From assembly GCA_036872755.1 (NCBI GenBank), contig JAVHNS010000001.1, positions 4,092,001 through 4,156,000 on the forward strand: a stretch of DNA of 64,000 nt. Direction: 5' to 3'. The DNA comes from Orbilia blumenaviensis. Taxonomy: Eukaryota > Ascomycota > Orbiliomycetes > Orbiliales > Orbiliaceae. Under the pieces are notes generated by a model, which worked only from the letters and a program-made list of their open reading frames with translations, made no database searches and had not been told where the DNA came from. The translations under genes and the position numbers were made by a program. This document shows positions 10,106 through 21,700 of the stretch, one piece after another (position 1 is the stretch's first letter; the number at the start of each line of letters is the position of its first letter).

Positions 10106-10884
10106 CGGTTGACGGGACCGCAATGACAGCTGAGGTGCTCCACATCTTCGCAATACCCTATAGCTATAGCTATGAAAACTTGAAACGAGTACCTGTTGAT
10201 ACCCATTGCTGCCGGCCGATATGGAATCGGTCGATGTAATGCGTTTTCCCAAGAGCGTCTACCTTGCCTGCCGAACATGCGTCGGCCTTGGTATTCGTAT
10301 CCCGTCGCCTGTTTCGACGGTCTAAGCTATTTGTGGAGCGGATGAAAAAACCGTCCAGGAAAGCTACCTACATACCTATATCACCATTACATCGACACCT
10401 TTCCGGATCGATTGACTCACAAACAGCCTCCTTGGGTTAATTAACCGAGTCCCAGAAACAGCAAATTTATGTAAGTACAAGCCTTTTGTCGCCCGATGCT
10501 GACGCTAACTTGCTTTCCCGCAGGATCATCGATCACATTTCAGTGGCCGGAATACCTCATAAACGACATTCATGATGCGGATTGCAAAAGGGTTAGTGGT
10601 AGTGATGATGCACATACCTTATATCAAGCTTGAAATATAGGGGTCTTTCTGTCTTATGCTCAAGCGACTGATATCAAAAGTCCAGGCATGTAACTCGCAT
10701 CGTCAACCCTGAATTCAACGCCCATGGATCCAGATAGTCTCAGAAAAGCCACTCTCCTGCAAACCGCTGCAGCAATTATCGGAGTATCGTGGAACATCCC
10801 GCCTTCGAGATACTGCGCACGGCAGACGGAATTTAACGTCGGTAAGCGGGAATCGCCACAATAGATAGGTAAGTGAGAGAAGGC

Positions 10885-10912
10885 AAAAAAAAAAAAAAAA
10901 AAAAAAAAAAAA
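10885..10912. repeat. Poly(A) tract, 28 bp
   Basis: An uninterrupted run of A in the same desert, about 800 bp from the previous one. Confidence 0.95.
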
Positions 10913-13584
10913 GCCCTTTTCAGAGAGGGATTACAGTTCGAGTTTCACATGTTCCGCCATTTCAATTAATCTGCGTAAAATGCTTTTATCAGTTAAAGGC
11001 CCGCAATATACCGATATCCTGCTGGCGCAGCCATGCGAGAGTCGAAAGGCTGATAACGGGTATATCGCCCTTATCCCAGTGCATTGTCGTGACAGCGAAG
11101 CCACCCTCAAGCCTGTCCCGAAGGAAATTATAGGGTCAACTATACATCTTTGTATCACCAACCTACCGCAAACCAGAAGGCTGCCACCTGACGAATGACC
11201 TGTTTTCTTCATTTGCTTTTACACACGGACACAACTGGACCCTGTGAAAGATCCTGTTCTTTTTCTTCGTTTCGAACGAAAAAGGGTACTGCGGCCTACT
11301 GCGTATTCATGCTATGCGTCTACCGTGCGCATCAATGTATCTATGCTTTTTCCTGCACCGAGATACCGGGATTATCGTTTATATGCACCTCACCAGCACA
11401 TTCCCCCACCAAAAAGTTCAGACCAAAAGGTATAAATTGCCAGTTAAATGATCATTGACATCATCAAACTGCAAGGGTTCTTTGGTGGAGAGGAAAGGTT
11501 GAAAGCCACATACAGCCAAATACTTCTTAGTATAGAAAAAAAGGTCTTGGGCCAGCTGAAATAAGCAGATACGCTAGGTACATACGTAGGAGCAAGTGCA
11601 CTATAGCAGTTAGGGCCATTCTGTTAGTATAAACCCAAACAACTCCTCTTGATGCTTTAAACGCTCGAGATAGTCGACTAAGGTAGCTACTACCGCCACC
11701 CGCCTCATAATACAACACCAATATCCGAGGTCTAGGCTCACGGCAGCGTCCGTGAAGAAAGACACATCGCCTGTTTTGACTTTTTTGATTCAGCCCGCTA
11801 TCCAGCCATGACCATGAACCCTAAAGCTTCTATGTGTGCTGCAAAGACCAGAAACGGTCAAAGGTGTGGATGCAAAGTACGAAACCCCAATTGCAATTTT
11901 ATATCTTCAACCGTTCAAAGTAAGAGAACCCGATGCCATCCATAACTAAGGAAAAGAGAAAGGAAACGAAAAAAAAAAAACAGCGGGTGTTCCATACTCC
12001 TATAATATCAAAGCTACCACGCACTAACGGCTGCCGATTTGCTTCTTTCATGTTTTCTCTCCCTGACCTTGATTTTCTAACCCTGTCGATAGCACTGCAG
12101 CTAAAGGAGTTAATTGCATGTCCACAGAATTCGAGCAGCCACCATGTAAGCCGAAAAGGTGGGAAAGAGAAGAATGCCTATCACTTGCCGTTTGCAAAGA
12201 GGATGGGCAACTTTCTTTCTGACCAACAGGGCTTTTTTCTTCTTCTCTTTTTCCTGACATTACCACTCAAATCCCACAGAAGGAAAAAAAACAGGCCGAC
12301 GAGTTAATATCCAGTAGTATATGGCCAAGGCTAAGGGTGCTCCACAGCCCTAACGGAGATGGTGCAAGTACAACCCTGGAAGACTTAGCAGGCATTCGTG
12401 ACTTTGCCTCTTAGATCGGTCGATGTGGTCAGAGGGGATCGCGATCGGACAAAACCGTGCTTGTAGACTTAATACTGCTTAACAATGCAAAAGATACTTT
12501 CTCCCCATCTATATGCCCATACCAGAGGGATATACGCGCGGTCATTCCACCCTTCCGCACCGTTGTGATGATTGAACTAGGCAGGTCAATCTCCTATACC
12601 GGTGACCGGATAGCAAAGTCCCCTTTTGCTTCAATTTCTCTTTTGCAGGGACTGTCGATCAAGCGATTTAATAGTTTCTAAGATCGAGTGATAGTTTTTG
12701 ACCGGGGGGCTCTGGAAGTCATGCCCCTCTCCAATCATTCGCGCGACTGATCCGTTAACCACCCGCACAGGGCGGTTTGTAGCGTCTGAAAAACGGTGTG
12801 GAAATTCGGGGCAGCTCGGTAGTTCACTGGGATCGAAGCTCGCTCGATAAACTTTTTTTTTAAAATGAAATTCGATACTTTTGTTAGGATTATGTGGACG
12901 CATTTCCCCATTCAATTCGAAGAAGCGAGAAGCTACCTATATGTACAGTAACGGGCCTCCCCGATAGTATGTATAAAAAATATTGAAGATTTTTTAAATA
13001 AGCTACAAAATGAAAAAAGTATTGACAAAAACCACCCAGTTAAGGAAAGAAGAATCGAATTCGTGAAATGCTCCCAAGATAAATTTGTCCCATAGTAAAT
13101 CAAAAGAAAAGAAAGGTAAAGGCAAAGCGAACCCACTCCGTGAAATCCATTATCGAACTTTTTGTACATGTCTTCATAGTGAAGACCAGATAGTCATATC
13201 AAAAGCATGGTAAGTTTTTTTTGCAACCGAAGACCAGCCCATCCCAAAAGCACGGTCATAATAATATCGAAAAGCAGAGAAGCAAGGGTATAACAGAAAT
13301 ATCGAAGCCCAAGATTATGAGAATGGTCGTCAAGGGATGGTATATCCGAACAGCTATGATAGAAGCTCCAGAAGAATAACGACGATCCAATAAGAACCCG
13401 GCTTTTGCTGAAGACGCCGTCATTTTCGGGTATTAGCATCCCAATATCGATGAAAATAAGAGAAGATAAAAAGTCGCTATTTGTGAAAAAGCAAAAGGGT
13501 ATCGTTTCCAGAAGGCATAATGAAGCAGCTCAGAGCAAAAAGGATTTGACAGCCTCCTTTTTTGTCCAGTAAATGTTAGAGGGT

Positions 13585-13609
13585 AAAAAAAAAAAAAAAA
13601 AAAAAAAAA
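13585..13609. repeat. Poly(A) tract, 25 bp
   Basis: An uninterrupted run of A about 180 bp beyond the stop codon of the C2H2 factor; on that gene's strand it reads as poly(T) in the probable 3' UTR. Confidence 0.95.
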
Positions 13610-13790
13610 CAACCGAAACTCCATATTAAGCCCACTTGAAATGTGATAGGGGAGATTCCGGGTGGTAATCTGGTTTCTCGATTTCTCAATTTTCGATTTC
13701 GTACGTAACCTAGTATGTACCGATCTGGAGGTGGTACTGGCGTTTTGGCCACTGGTGGCGTTCATAGAGTTTTTGGTTGGCCGGACCCAT

Positions 13791-14579
13791 TTAATACTGA
13801 TCCATTGCGATGCTAGCTAGCGCTGCAAGGCCGCTTTCTTGTGAGAACGTCGAATCCGGGAGGTAGTGGACCGGGTGGGACGGATATTGATTGGTATCCG
13901 CGATAACCACTGAAGCTTCAACCTTCTTCTTCCTCGCGGACCTCTTATTCGCGCCACCTCCTTGATGAGTTCTAAAATGCTGCATGCAATTGTCTTGTCG
14001 GCTGAACCGAGCGCCACAGCCAGGCTGCGGGCATTCGTAGTTCTTCTCACCAGTGTGTATTCTTGTGTGTCTTGCTAGATGTCCAGAGGTTGTAAATGAT
14101 TTCCCGCAATGGCATGTATATTTCCTGACGGATTTTTTGATAGCTGGATTTGCAGGATTGCTGTCCTCGTCCTCCTCTTCTTCCTCGATACATTTTGTTG
14201 ATAGTACTGGAGAGGCTGAAGAAACCGAGGATGCACAGGATGATGTCGACGAACTTCTAGAAGACATTGCAGGGCGGTATCCTTCAGGACAATTGTTGAG
14301 CAACTTTCCTAGTGATGGAAGCCCCATACTATCAGGTGTGATTGGAGTGCGTGGGGATGAGATATCGCTATATATACTGCCAGTCGAACTATATGAATCT
14401 GATCGTTCAGAGTGATATGGTCGACGCATGTCTGGTGATAGTGGTGGTGTTGGAGATCGTCGACTGTAAGAAGGTGAGAAATAGGGCTCCGATCTGGATT
14501 GATGATAAGCGGGCCGGCCCTGGTCACACAAGATTGAGACTCTGCGTCCCGCGGAAGTTGTAACTGCAAGTGGATCCAT
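13791..14579 (-). CDS. C2H2 zinc-finger transcription factor, Nrg1-like
   Basis: A single exon of 262 residues. The N-terminal 150 residues are rich in serine, proline and tyrosine, with an acidic run ([10 protein letters not shown]) at about 135-145. Two adjacent zinc fingers follow at about residues 152-205. Finger 1 ends in [14 protein letters not shown]. Finger 2 is [20 protein letters not shown] with its two histidines just after. The SGHLARH and [11 protein letters not shown] signatures match the Nrg1/Nrg2 glucose-repressor type. Finger 1 has C-x1-C spacing (TCHCGK) instead of the usual C-x2-C. A basic patch (KRSARKKK) after the fingers may be a nuclear localisation signal. The gene stands alone, with gaps of over 2 kb on both sides, which suits a regulator with a long control region. 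The Nrg1 link rests on the fingers only. Confidence 0.85.
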   Translation of the reverse strand: MDPLAVTTSAGRRVSILCDQGRPAYHQSRSEPYFSPSYSRRSPTPPLSPDMRRPYHSERSDSYSSTGSIYSDISSPRTPITPDSMGLPSLGKLLNNCPEGYRPAMSSRSSSTSSCASSVSSASPVLSTKCIEEEEEDEDSNPANPAIKKSVRKYTCHCGKSFTTSGHLARHTRIHTGEKNYECPQPGCGARFSRQDNCMQHFRTHQGGGANKRSARKKKVEASVVIADTNQYPSHPVHYLPDSTFSQESGLAALASIAMDQY

Positions 14580-14650
14580 TTTTGATATTGATACTTCGGA
14601 AGGTAAGGAAGCAATCGTCGACTGAGTCTAGCTCACAAGGCAATCTGATA

Positions 14651-14682
14651 GATGGATGGATGGATAGATGGATAGATAGACA
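14651..14682. repeat. GATG/GATA microsatellite
   Basis: Tandem tetranucleotides (GATG then GATA variants) about 75-105 bp upstream of the C2H2 start codon. They lie in the probable 5' leader or promoter and could incidentally create GATA-factor sites. Confidence 0.85.
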
Positions 14683-15848
14683 GAGATACGAGGCTGAGGG
14701 CGAGGAGGGCTGGCTGTGATTACAGTGAAGATACCGGAATGCAAATTATGCACGCTGATAAGACACTTCAGATACGAACGAGTGTAGATAGAATCCTCAA
14801 AGTCAAAAAGCTTGAAAGATATGTGTGAGGGAAACGGTTAAGAAAAAAAGACGGTGGAGGTTGCGAGATCTTGGGATTATAAATTGTTCACACTCAGACA
14901 GACTTGTTCGGTTGCGACATTCAGGCGAGAGGGCTTGCTATCCTACCTGCGTCTTCGCCCGTATTTTAGGGTGAGAGTTAAGTGACATTGGTGTACATGA
15001 ACGGAAAAAAAGAAAACAGGAGGAAAGTAATAACGTCAGTGTGTTCAGGGAAATACCGTATGAAGTGTGTGCTTGCGGACTCCACGTTTGTACCGTCGAA
15101 CGGGTCAAGAGAGCCGCTGGGTAGGGGGACAGGGTACCTTGTATCGGAGACAAGGGCTTGGGAGGGGGAAGAGAAGAAGGAGCACAGGTGGGCATTTGCG
15201 TCATTGGAAAGCCACTTTGGTTACCTTCGACTCAGCAAGTCTCGGATACGGAGACTGGGAATTTCATGCCGGAGACGTGTGAGAATGGCTTTTGTTGCTT
15301 TTCCCATGCCATGCCCAAGCACGCTGTTGCCCAAGTCTCAGGGTGGGGGAGGTGGAGGGAAAGTCCACCTCCACTCTCCACTGTATTAATGTATGTCCTC
15401 CGTAAGCCGTTAATGTGAAGTACCTCCAACATGAACCGATGCATGTAAGTTGCAAAGTACCGGACCTCGAGCGCTGCTTAGTGCCGGCTCCCCAAGCTGG
15501 TATGCACCACGTCCATGTCGGGCGCGCATTTTGCGAAAAGCAAAGGGGGGGACACTAATCCGTAATCAAGCAACGTCCTGGTCCCAAGGCTTTCCCAAGA
15601 ATGGAACTGTCTAACTTTTAGGTCGAGTCTTGGCCCGATCCCAATATAATAATCCGATACTCTCGCGCGAAGTCGTGGTGATAGTTGAAGCGACCCTGTT
15701 GTTTGAGAGAATGATTTACGTTTTCGCTTGCAATTGAAGGAGTTCGTGCAGAGAACAGGTGCTGCCTTCTAGCTTTTTTTCTTCTTTATTTTCGAAGTAG
15801 GACTAATTTAGTAGATCGATACCTAGGTATATATGGCATGCCAGGAGA

Positions 15849-15851
<3 letters not shown>

Positions 15852-15881
<30 letters not shown>
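15852..15881. repeat. Poly(T) tract, 30 bp
   Basis: An uninterrupted run of T in the C2H2-GST intergenic region. Confidence 0.95.
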
Positions 15882-15884
<3 letters not shown>

Positions 15885-16811
15885 GGTTGATTAGTTGATT
15901 TCTCGCGATCTCGATCCCTAGATCTCTCCGCCAGCCATTTGCATACATCAATATTTCGAAACTCGAGCTCAGCCGACAGGGTGAACTGAAAGTGAGGTAT
16001 GCACCCGGAAAGCTTTAAGGAACCCGTGTGGCTTCCCGCCCACGAATCCGTTGTTCTGAATTGGAAACCGGCGGAAAATCTGACGTCAGTCATAATGCCT
16101 GGTGATAATTTCTTCCGGGTGTATGTGCTAAGTATGTAATGTACCTACATCGACTGGGTGAGGTTAATTAATGCGCCCGGATATGGCTTGTCAGACGAGC
16201 CACTTAAAGGAGGATCCTGAGAATTTGCTGCAGGGCCATCGGATCATGTTTCTAGATCCAAGATTCGCTTGCAACATTCAGGACGCAACAGGATTTTCTG
16301 ATCCTCACTAAAATCGTCGATTGCGGAGAGGCGGGGCCCTTTTAGCCTTGACCAGCCCAGGTCTTTCATAATAGCACCACCAGGCTAACACCCGAGGTCA
16401 TTGGAAACTATTGCAGGGACCCGTAACAGATGACATCACGATGCATCGAGACTGCCAATCCTTATATTGGGTGCTCGACTTATAAAAGCTCAGGAACAGT
16501 TCCGTTTACCGGTCGTTGAAGAATAAAATTTCTGTCCCTATCTCGCAGTCTAAAATATCTGCTCCCGCACACATGGGATGGCCGACCTACGGAGTACCCT
16601 GCATCAATATACTATTCTAGCTAAGAGCTTAATTTTACTATTGCATTTGTAGTGCGATCATCATGACATAAGAATAGAAACAAATACAGGGCGTGCAGTC
16701 CCTTGATTCTCAACCCTACAACATCCGCTTTCTGTTTTCCTTTCGCCGGATCGCCTTCATTCCCCGTCAATATCAAGCATTCCCCAGGCCGACTTCTCCG
16801 GAAGACCCTAC

Positions 16812-18760
16812 TCAAGGCAACCCTCGGCCCTCGTTGATGGCTTTTGCTACCTCGCTAGTATTAGGTCGGTTCTCTGTTCCGAAAAAGTTAGATCAAAACT
16901 TGTAAATCTCGATCCCTATCAAAACAACACTTGAGGGCCGAGACTCGATCGGATCGATCCCTAATTTCGGTAGACATTACCTGCATAACGTTCATACGAA
17001 TCGAGGTATAATTCGTCACCAGATGTGGTGGCTCTAACGCTATTCTCACCTTCTAATGCAGCTATGAAACGGCCAAATCTGCTGTCTTCAGACGGTGGTT
17101 GCCACCCTCGGTATGGCTGCAGAACCCTCGGGCAGCGCAGGATCCATGGAGCTACCATAACATCGACAAAGGACATTTTGGTTCCCTGTTTCATGCATTT
17201 TGTGCAAAAAATCAGTTTCGGCCCTACCCGTTAATCGCTAGCCAAACAGGTATTGCTGGTGATGCAGAACACTAGATTACCGGGGCAGTCATTAGGTCGC
17301 ACATACCATGAAGAATGGTCCCTGGGGGTCTGCTGCTTCGAGCAGGCTGTTCACCTGAGAGTTGGCGTGCATTAGTGCTGGATATTCTGCTCCGATGACT
17401 GGTCCAATTAGAGCTGCAGCTGGACAAACCAACCTGTTTCTCAAATTCCTTCCCATGCTCCGCTTGTTTTTCGGGCTGTTGAGCTTGGAGAAAACGATAA
17501 AATGATGGCACAATGTTTCGGGATATCTGTAGCCATCGAAACAAAATATTTTTATCGAACGTCATGAGAGCTCAGTAACCCGAAAGTGTGGCGGTGAGAC
17601 GTTAGGAAATCTAGAACATCACCTACATGGTCCGCCCAGAGCCTGCTGTGCGCTTTCTGTTTTGGGTCCTGGGGTAACAGCTTTTTTTCCGAAATATCGT
17701 CTACCTAACTCAAACGTTTAGCGGAGGCGTTTTTCGCGGAGACGGCCCACCTGGCCAACAGGTAGTGATTGAGTTTTTGGCTTACATATTCCATGAGCAC
17801 TGTCGATTCGTAACAACCCCAACTACCAAACGAAGACCAATTAGAATCCAGTTTTTCTAAATAGACTTTAAAGAACTGGTCTTGAAAGGACGGACGACGC
17901 ACTCGCCATGCCTGAGAGCAGGAACTAAATTGAAAACCCAACTCAATAATATTAGTATATGATATCAGCCCCAAGACTTCAGCTCGGGAAAATTTCCTCA
18001 CGAACGACGTACCAAGACCCTGAAAAGATACAGAAAAAAGAAGTAAACATTCTTGGTTAGTGAGAGGCAGCTAACTTTTAGTGTCTCAGCCATTAATCCA
18101 TACCCTTGGATTGACATCCAGAAGCTCTTTTGGTTTCTATCTCCGGCACCATTCCTCAGTTATCAGCGCCCGCGTTCCCAAGCTCGCTTTCAGATCTCCA
18201 AAAATAAAATAAAATAAAATCATGCGATATGGATGTGATGCCAGGTCAGCTTACTTTGTATGGGTCCACCTGGTATCTCGGTGTTAGCTCAGCCAAGTCC
18301 CAGATACCCGCATTCCCCTTCTCCGTCTGCGTAAGGGGAGTTTACTACCTCAATATACTGGTACTCAAGTCTAAATGACCCAAATAAGATTAGACTACGA
18401 ATCCAACGTTACGTGTCTCAATTGCCAATTCTTACCCTGAAAGCTCCAGGGCGATCCAAACTCGCTTAGAGCGGATTTAGCTTTAGCTTCGAAGATCGAG
18501 ATCCGATGATAGCGACTGGTAGCGAAAGTGGAGGGGATTTACCTGCACAAATGGACTAGGGAAGGTTTGGTGTTCTTTGTTAGCTAACGTTGATCTACCT
18601 TTGGTATCCGGGGGATGGGTTTCTGGAATTACCAGAAGCAGCCTCCGTAAAGTTTCAATTGAGCGTCATGCGAATGTTTTTCAACCGTAAGCAAGGCGTC
18701 GCCTGTGGCCTGGGTGTGATACGTTTTCTGGGTCTTCTCTGTGGTTGATGACGACGACAT
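16812..18760 (-). CDS. Omega-like glutathione S-transferase in 14 exons
   Basis: Exons in order on the minus strand: 18760-18633, 18555-18543, 18464-18436, 18370-18349, 18269-18255, 18136-18104, 18019-18013, 17924-17903, 17822-17786, 17704-17627, 17526-17434, 17354-17307, 17185-16981 and 16873-16812. Sizes are 128, 13, 29, 22, 15, 33, 7, 22, 37, 78, 93, 48, 205 and 62 nt, summing to 264 codons including the stop (263 residues). All 13 introns (65-121 nt) are GT-AG and every phase fits. The protein reads as a GST: LKLYGGCFCPFVQRVWIALE (thioredoxin fold, catalytic Cys), KPKELLDVNPRGLVPALRHG, DWGCYESTVLMEYV, then the helical domain with ISRNIVPSFYRFLQAQQPEK and SFVDVMVAPW, ending NEGRGLP. Probable role: glutathione-dependent thiol transfer or detoxification. 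The catalytic Cys codon is split by intron 1 (TG|T). An AAAAT repeat lies in intron 5. The start ATG gives the family's usual N-terminal length. The joins are inferred from conservation, without transcripts. Confidence 0.88.
18201..18220. repeat. (AAAAT)4 microsatellite inside GST intron 5
   Basis: Four tandem AAAAT units lying wholly within the 118-nt intron between the 15-nt and 33-nt exons of the GST gene, the longest intron but one of that gene. Confidence 0.9.
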
Positions 18761-21700
18761 GGCTGCGGAGTTAGATGCAATGTATGTTTCACTTCGCGAG
18801 GCCTTGGCTGGACCCTGATGGTTTTTCTGATGCAGTGAAAGTTCCGAGAATGTGGGCTCGACTGGCCGACGAAATGGCGGCTATAGTTTCTGAGGGGATG
18901 TTGGATCCGGGGATAAGGAATGATAGCTGCATTGATCGTGATATAGAAACCCTCTTTCTGTTGGATGGTCTGATATCGATACGTCTGATAGACATATGAG
19001 GTCATATATGCATTGGCCAATCAACGACGAGCTTCGCAACTAAGCTCGGACAGGCAATGTCAGCCTTTTCCAAACCTCGGTTTTTCCATTTTGTGTTATG
19101 CCGGTAAATCCTACAATACATACTGCTTACTTAGGTACTTAATTACTCTTAGTAGCATATGCGCAAAAAAAATAACCATATAGATGATAACAGGTAGCTG
19201 TTTACGTGACTATTGATGTATTCTCATGGGGAAATTATAGATGCGGGGCGCCGGCAGGGACGCCGGCGTTCTCCTGTTGTTCAAGTGCAATGTCGCCTGC
19301 TGCACATGTTCACATGCGCATATACACACCTGAGATCAAACGGGAATCGATCGCTTTATATTATCGTTCTCGCCGTTAGACATTCCAGCCCCAGCTCAGA
19401 TCAGCCCGGAACCTTTTTTTTGTAAGCTACAATCTCCACCCTTTTATCTTGATCGGTATATGCCGGACAAGTAACGGTCGATAGCTGGCTTATCTGAGCT
19501 ACTACGAGCTAGTGTACTTTCTTCCCTGATCCTCATGACCATGTATGGTTTCACAAGACCCGGAATTTCTTTCCTACAGACTTAGCTTAGTCATGCTGTT
19601 TGTTTGTATTCTGCGTGTGCTGGTTTGGGTTTATGGTAAGGAGCCCATATAGAGCCGTATGTGCCTATGTATAGGAACTATTGTGTGAATATTTAGTATA
19701 GTAGTATATGCAATTACAGAGTCTCGAACTCGATCGACCCATGCGGCCCGCAGACCTGAATAACAGTGTAGCATGTAGTAGACGTGATGGATTATGCTTA
19801 AATAGGGGTTCGGATGTGTAGTGGCGAGAACTTTTTTTCTTATTCATTCGACTATCTTCGAAAAGAAAAAGATATGCAGCATGCACTGCTGCAGGCGGAC
19901 TTTTTCCAGGTCTCAGTTTTGTGCTACAGAAAACTTGCCGGTCGAAACAAAAATTACAACCTCGTGTGGAGTGCATGGACTTCCTGATTCAGCGCCCAGA
20001 CTGCACTGATCAACGGATCTGCGAGAAAAAACCCAACAGCAACACATGGTCGACTCCTCGCACGACATATTTTGCATGAAAAAATCTGCCGTGTGATGCC
20101 ATACGGGTGTTTGGATATATTTCCTGCTTATAAATCATAAGTGGCTTCCAGATGCTCGGTTTGAGCCACATGTTGTCGTGTCTGTTGCAATTCCCAGCCA
20201 ATATCCGGAGGTTGGGATCGAATCAAAAACGAATGAGTAGTAGTTCGTATATTCGGTTTTTCGCGGATATCAATATGGACGTCGACACTTATTCAGCCAA
20301 GTATGAATCTCTGAAGACGGTTCCGGAACAAGTTTCGCCCGTTAATTACGTTAATTGCAAGTTGAAATATCTTAAACGCGGATTTAACCCAGCGGTAACT
20401 CAAAAGGACCTGGATTCGAATATTCAGGCCGAGGACTATATGCTTTTGAGGAAGTTGCGAACCAGCTCCGGGTACTGTTCCCCCATGAGTGTGTCAATGG
20501 AGGGGCTTAGTTCACGGCCAGGCTTGCGTTTGATCGCTCGGCTTCATGTGCGACGCGACGGTCACCGGTCAAAGATATCAGGGTCCCTCCCATGTCGGGA
20601 TTGGCCGCTTCTAGGATTCAATTCTTAGATCTGGTCTCAGTGTTAACATCTCTCTTTTGGAACCTTGATGCTGGCTGCTTCGTTACCGGAACTCTCCCTC
20701 CTTGGCCTTCTCGCTGCGAAATGTATCAAATCTTGGGATCTCGCTGCCTTAAAAGTATCCCAGAACTTTCGTTTCAAGGATGTATACTCCGTCAACCAAT
20801 ATTCCGTATCTGCGCAATCGCAAGCGAGTTGACACATTTTATGCAAGATGTTTGATATGCTCCATCCTAAAGGCCACAATGAGCTTCCGATCCCTCTAAC
20901 AGATATCCGAATACACTGTACGGCTGTATCTTTATCGAAACAATAATGGGTGAATAGTCGAGAAGTTAGATGAAGACCGTGGCTGTGAGACTCCGGCGTC
21001 CAAGGCAACTACAAAGACTGTCTAACTCGCAGCCAAATACAGATCTATAATGCATTTTACATAGGATTATCTGTTGCAAACTAGGCAGTTACAGCTTGCG
21101 TATCTTCTCCGCAAGACATCTTTCAGATAGGGCGATACCCGGCTATAGACATCGTCAATTCTTAACGGTCCCGCTTTCCATATCCAGTATACCCCCAAGA
21201 TATCGTCTTATTGTTCGCCAACCACCATCCTAAATCAGCAGGCATGAAACCTTCAATTGGAGATTCTGGGGTCTTTCGGACGCGGGATCGCTTCCGCTTG
21301 AGATATCCTTCCCCCAAATCCAACCCCCTGTGCATGCGCACCTATTAACTTACTTAATCTCGCACACGATGCCCTCCCACATGCAAAGAAACCAGCTCGT
21401 CGCACCAATCCGACAGGAAATTAAAAGAAAAAAAAAGTGTATGTTTAGCATGCATGTGCATACTTATTCTCCAGGTCACCCAACGGCTGGCGGGGATATA
21501 TCGCCTCCCGCTGCTCTGATAGCCATAGTCAACCATTCGCCCGCTGTTTGTCGGAATAGATAATGTATGGGGATCAGGGACCGGACGATTGAGACACCTG
21601 CCATTATGGCGTCAAACTGCAAACCCCCGTGTATACCTTCTATCAATTAGAATAAAAATTTCTGCTAGCGCTTAAGTAGATTCTTGACGAATCGAAACGG

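Larger units (their letters stand above)
9180..13790. other. 4.6-kb stretch without a recognised gene
   Basis: This lies between the converging 3' ends of TBCE and the C2H2 factor. It holds four long A or A/T tracts (listed separately) and many short stops in all frames. A textbook intron signal, GTAAGT to GCTAAC to CCCGCAG, sits at 10471-10523 on the plus strand. A 40-codon frame at 10724-10840 ends at a GGTAAGC donor, but another frame there is equally open. Part may be noncoding transcript or long 3' UTR. I can support no protein gene. Confidence 0.5.
14580..16811. other. 2.2-kb upstream region of the C2H2 factor
   Basis: This lies between the C2H2 start codon and the 3' end of the GST gene. 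It contains a GATG/GATA microsatellite, a 30-bp T tract and no supported gene. It is probably the promoter and leader of the C2H2 factor plus the GST 3' UTR. Open frames at 14982-15389 are low-complexity and unconvincing. Confidence 0.5.

Noticed and set aside
10724..10840. 40-codon frame starting MDPDSLRKATLLQTAAAIIG and ending at a GTAAGC donor
   Set aside because: A second frame over the same bases is just as open, and no downstream exon continues it convincingly.
14982..15389. 135-codon plus-strand frame upstream of the C2H2 gene
   Set aside because: Purine-rich low-complexity reading with poly-Gly; overlapping frames on both strands are equally open.
18655..19020. Minus-strand open frame of 121 codons overlapping the first GST exon
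   Set aside because: It is in a different frame from the GST exon 1 reading, rich in Arg/Pro/His, and unlike any protein; the GST frame explains the region.
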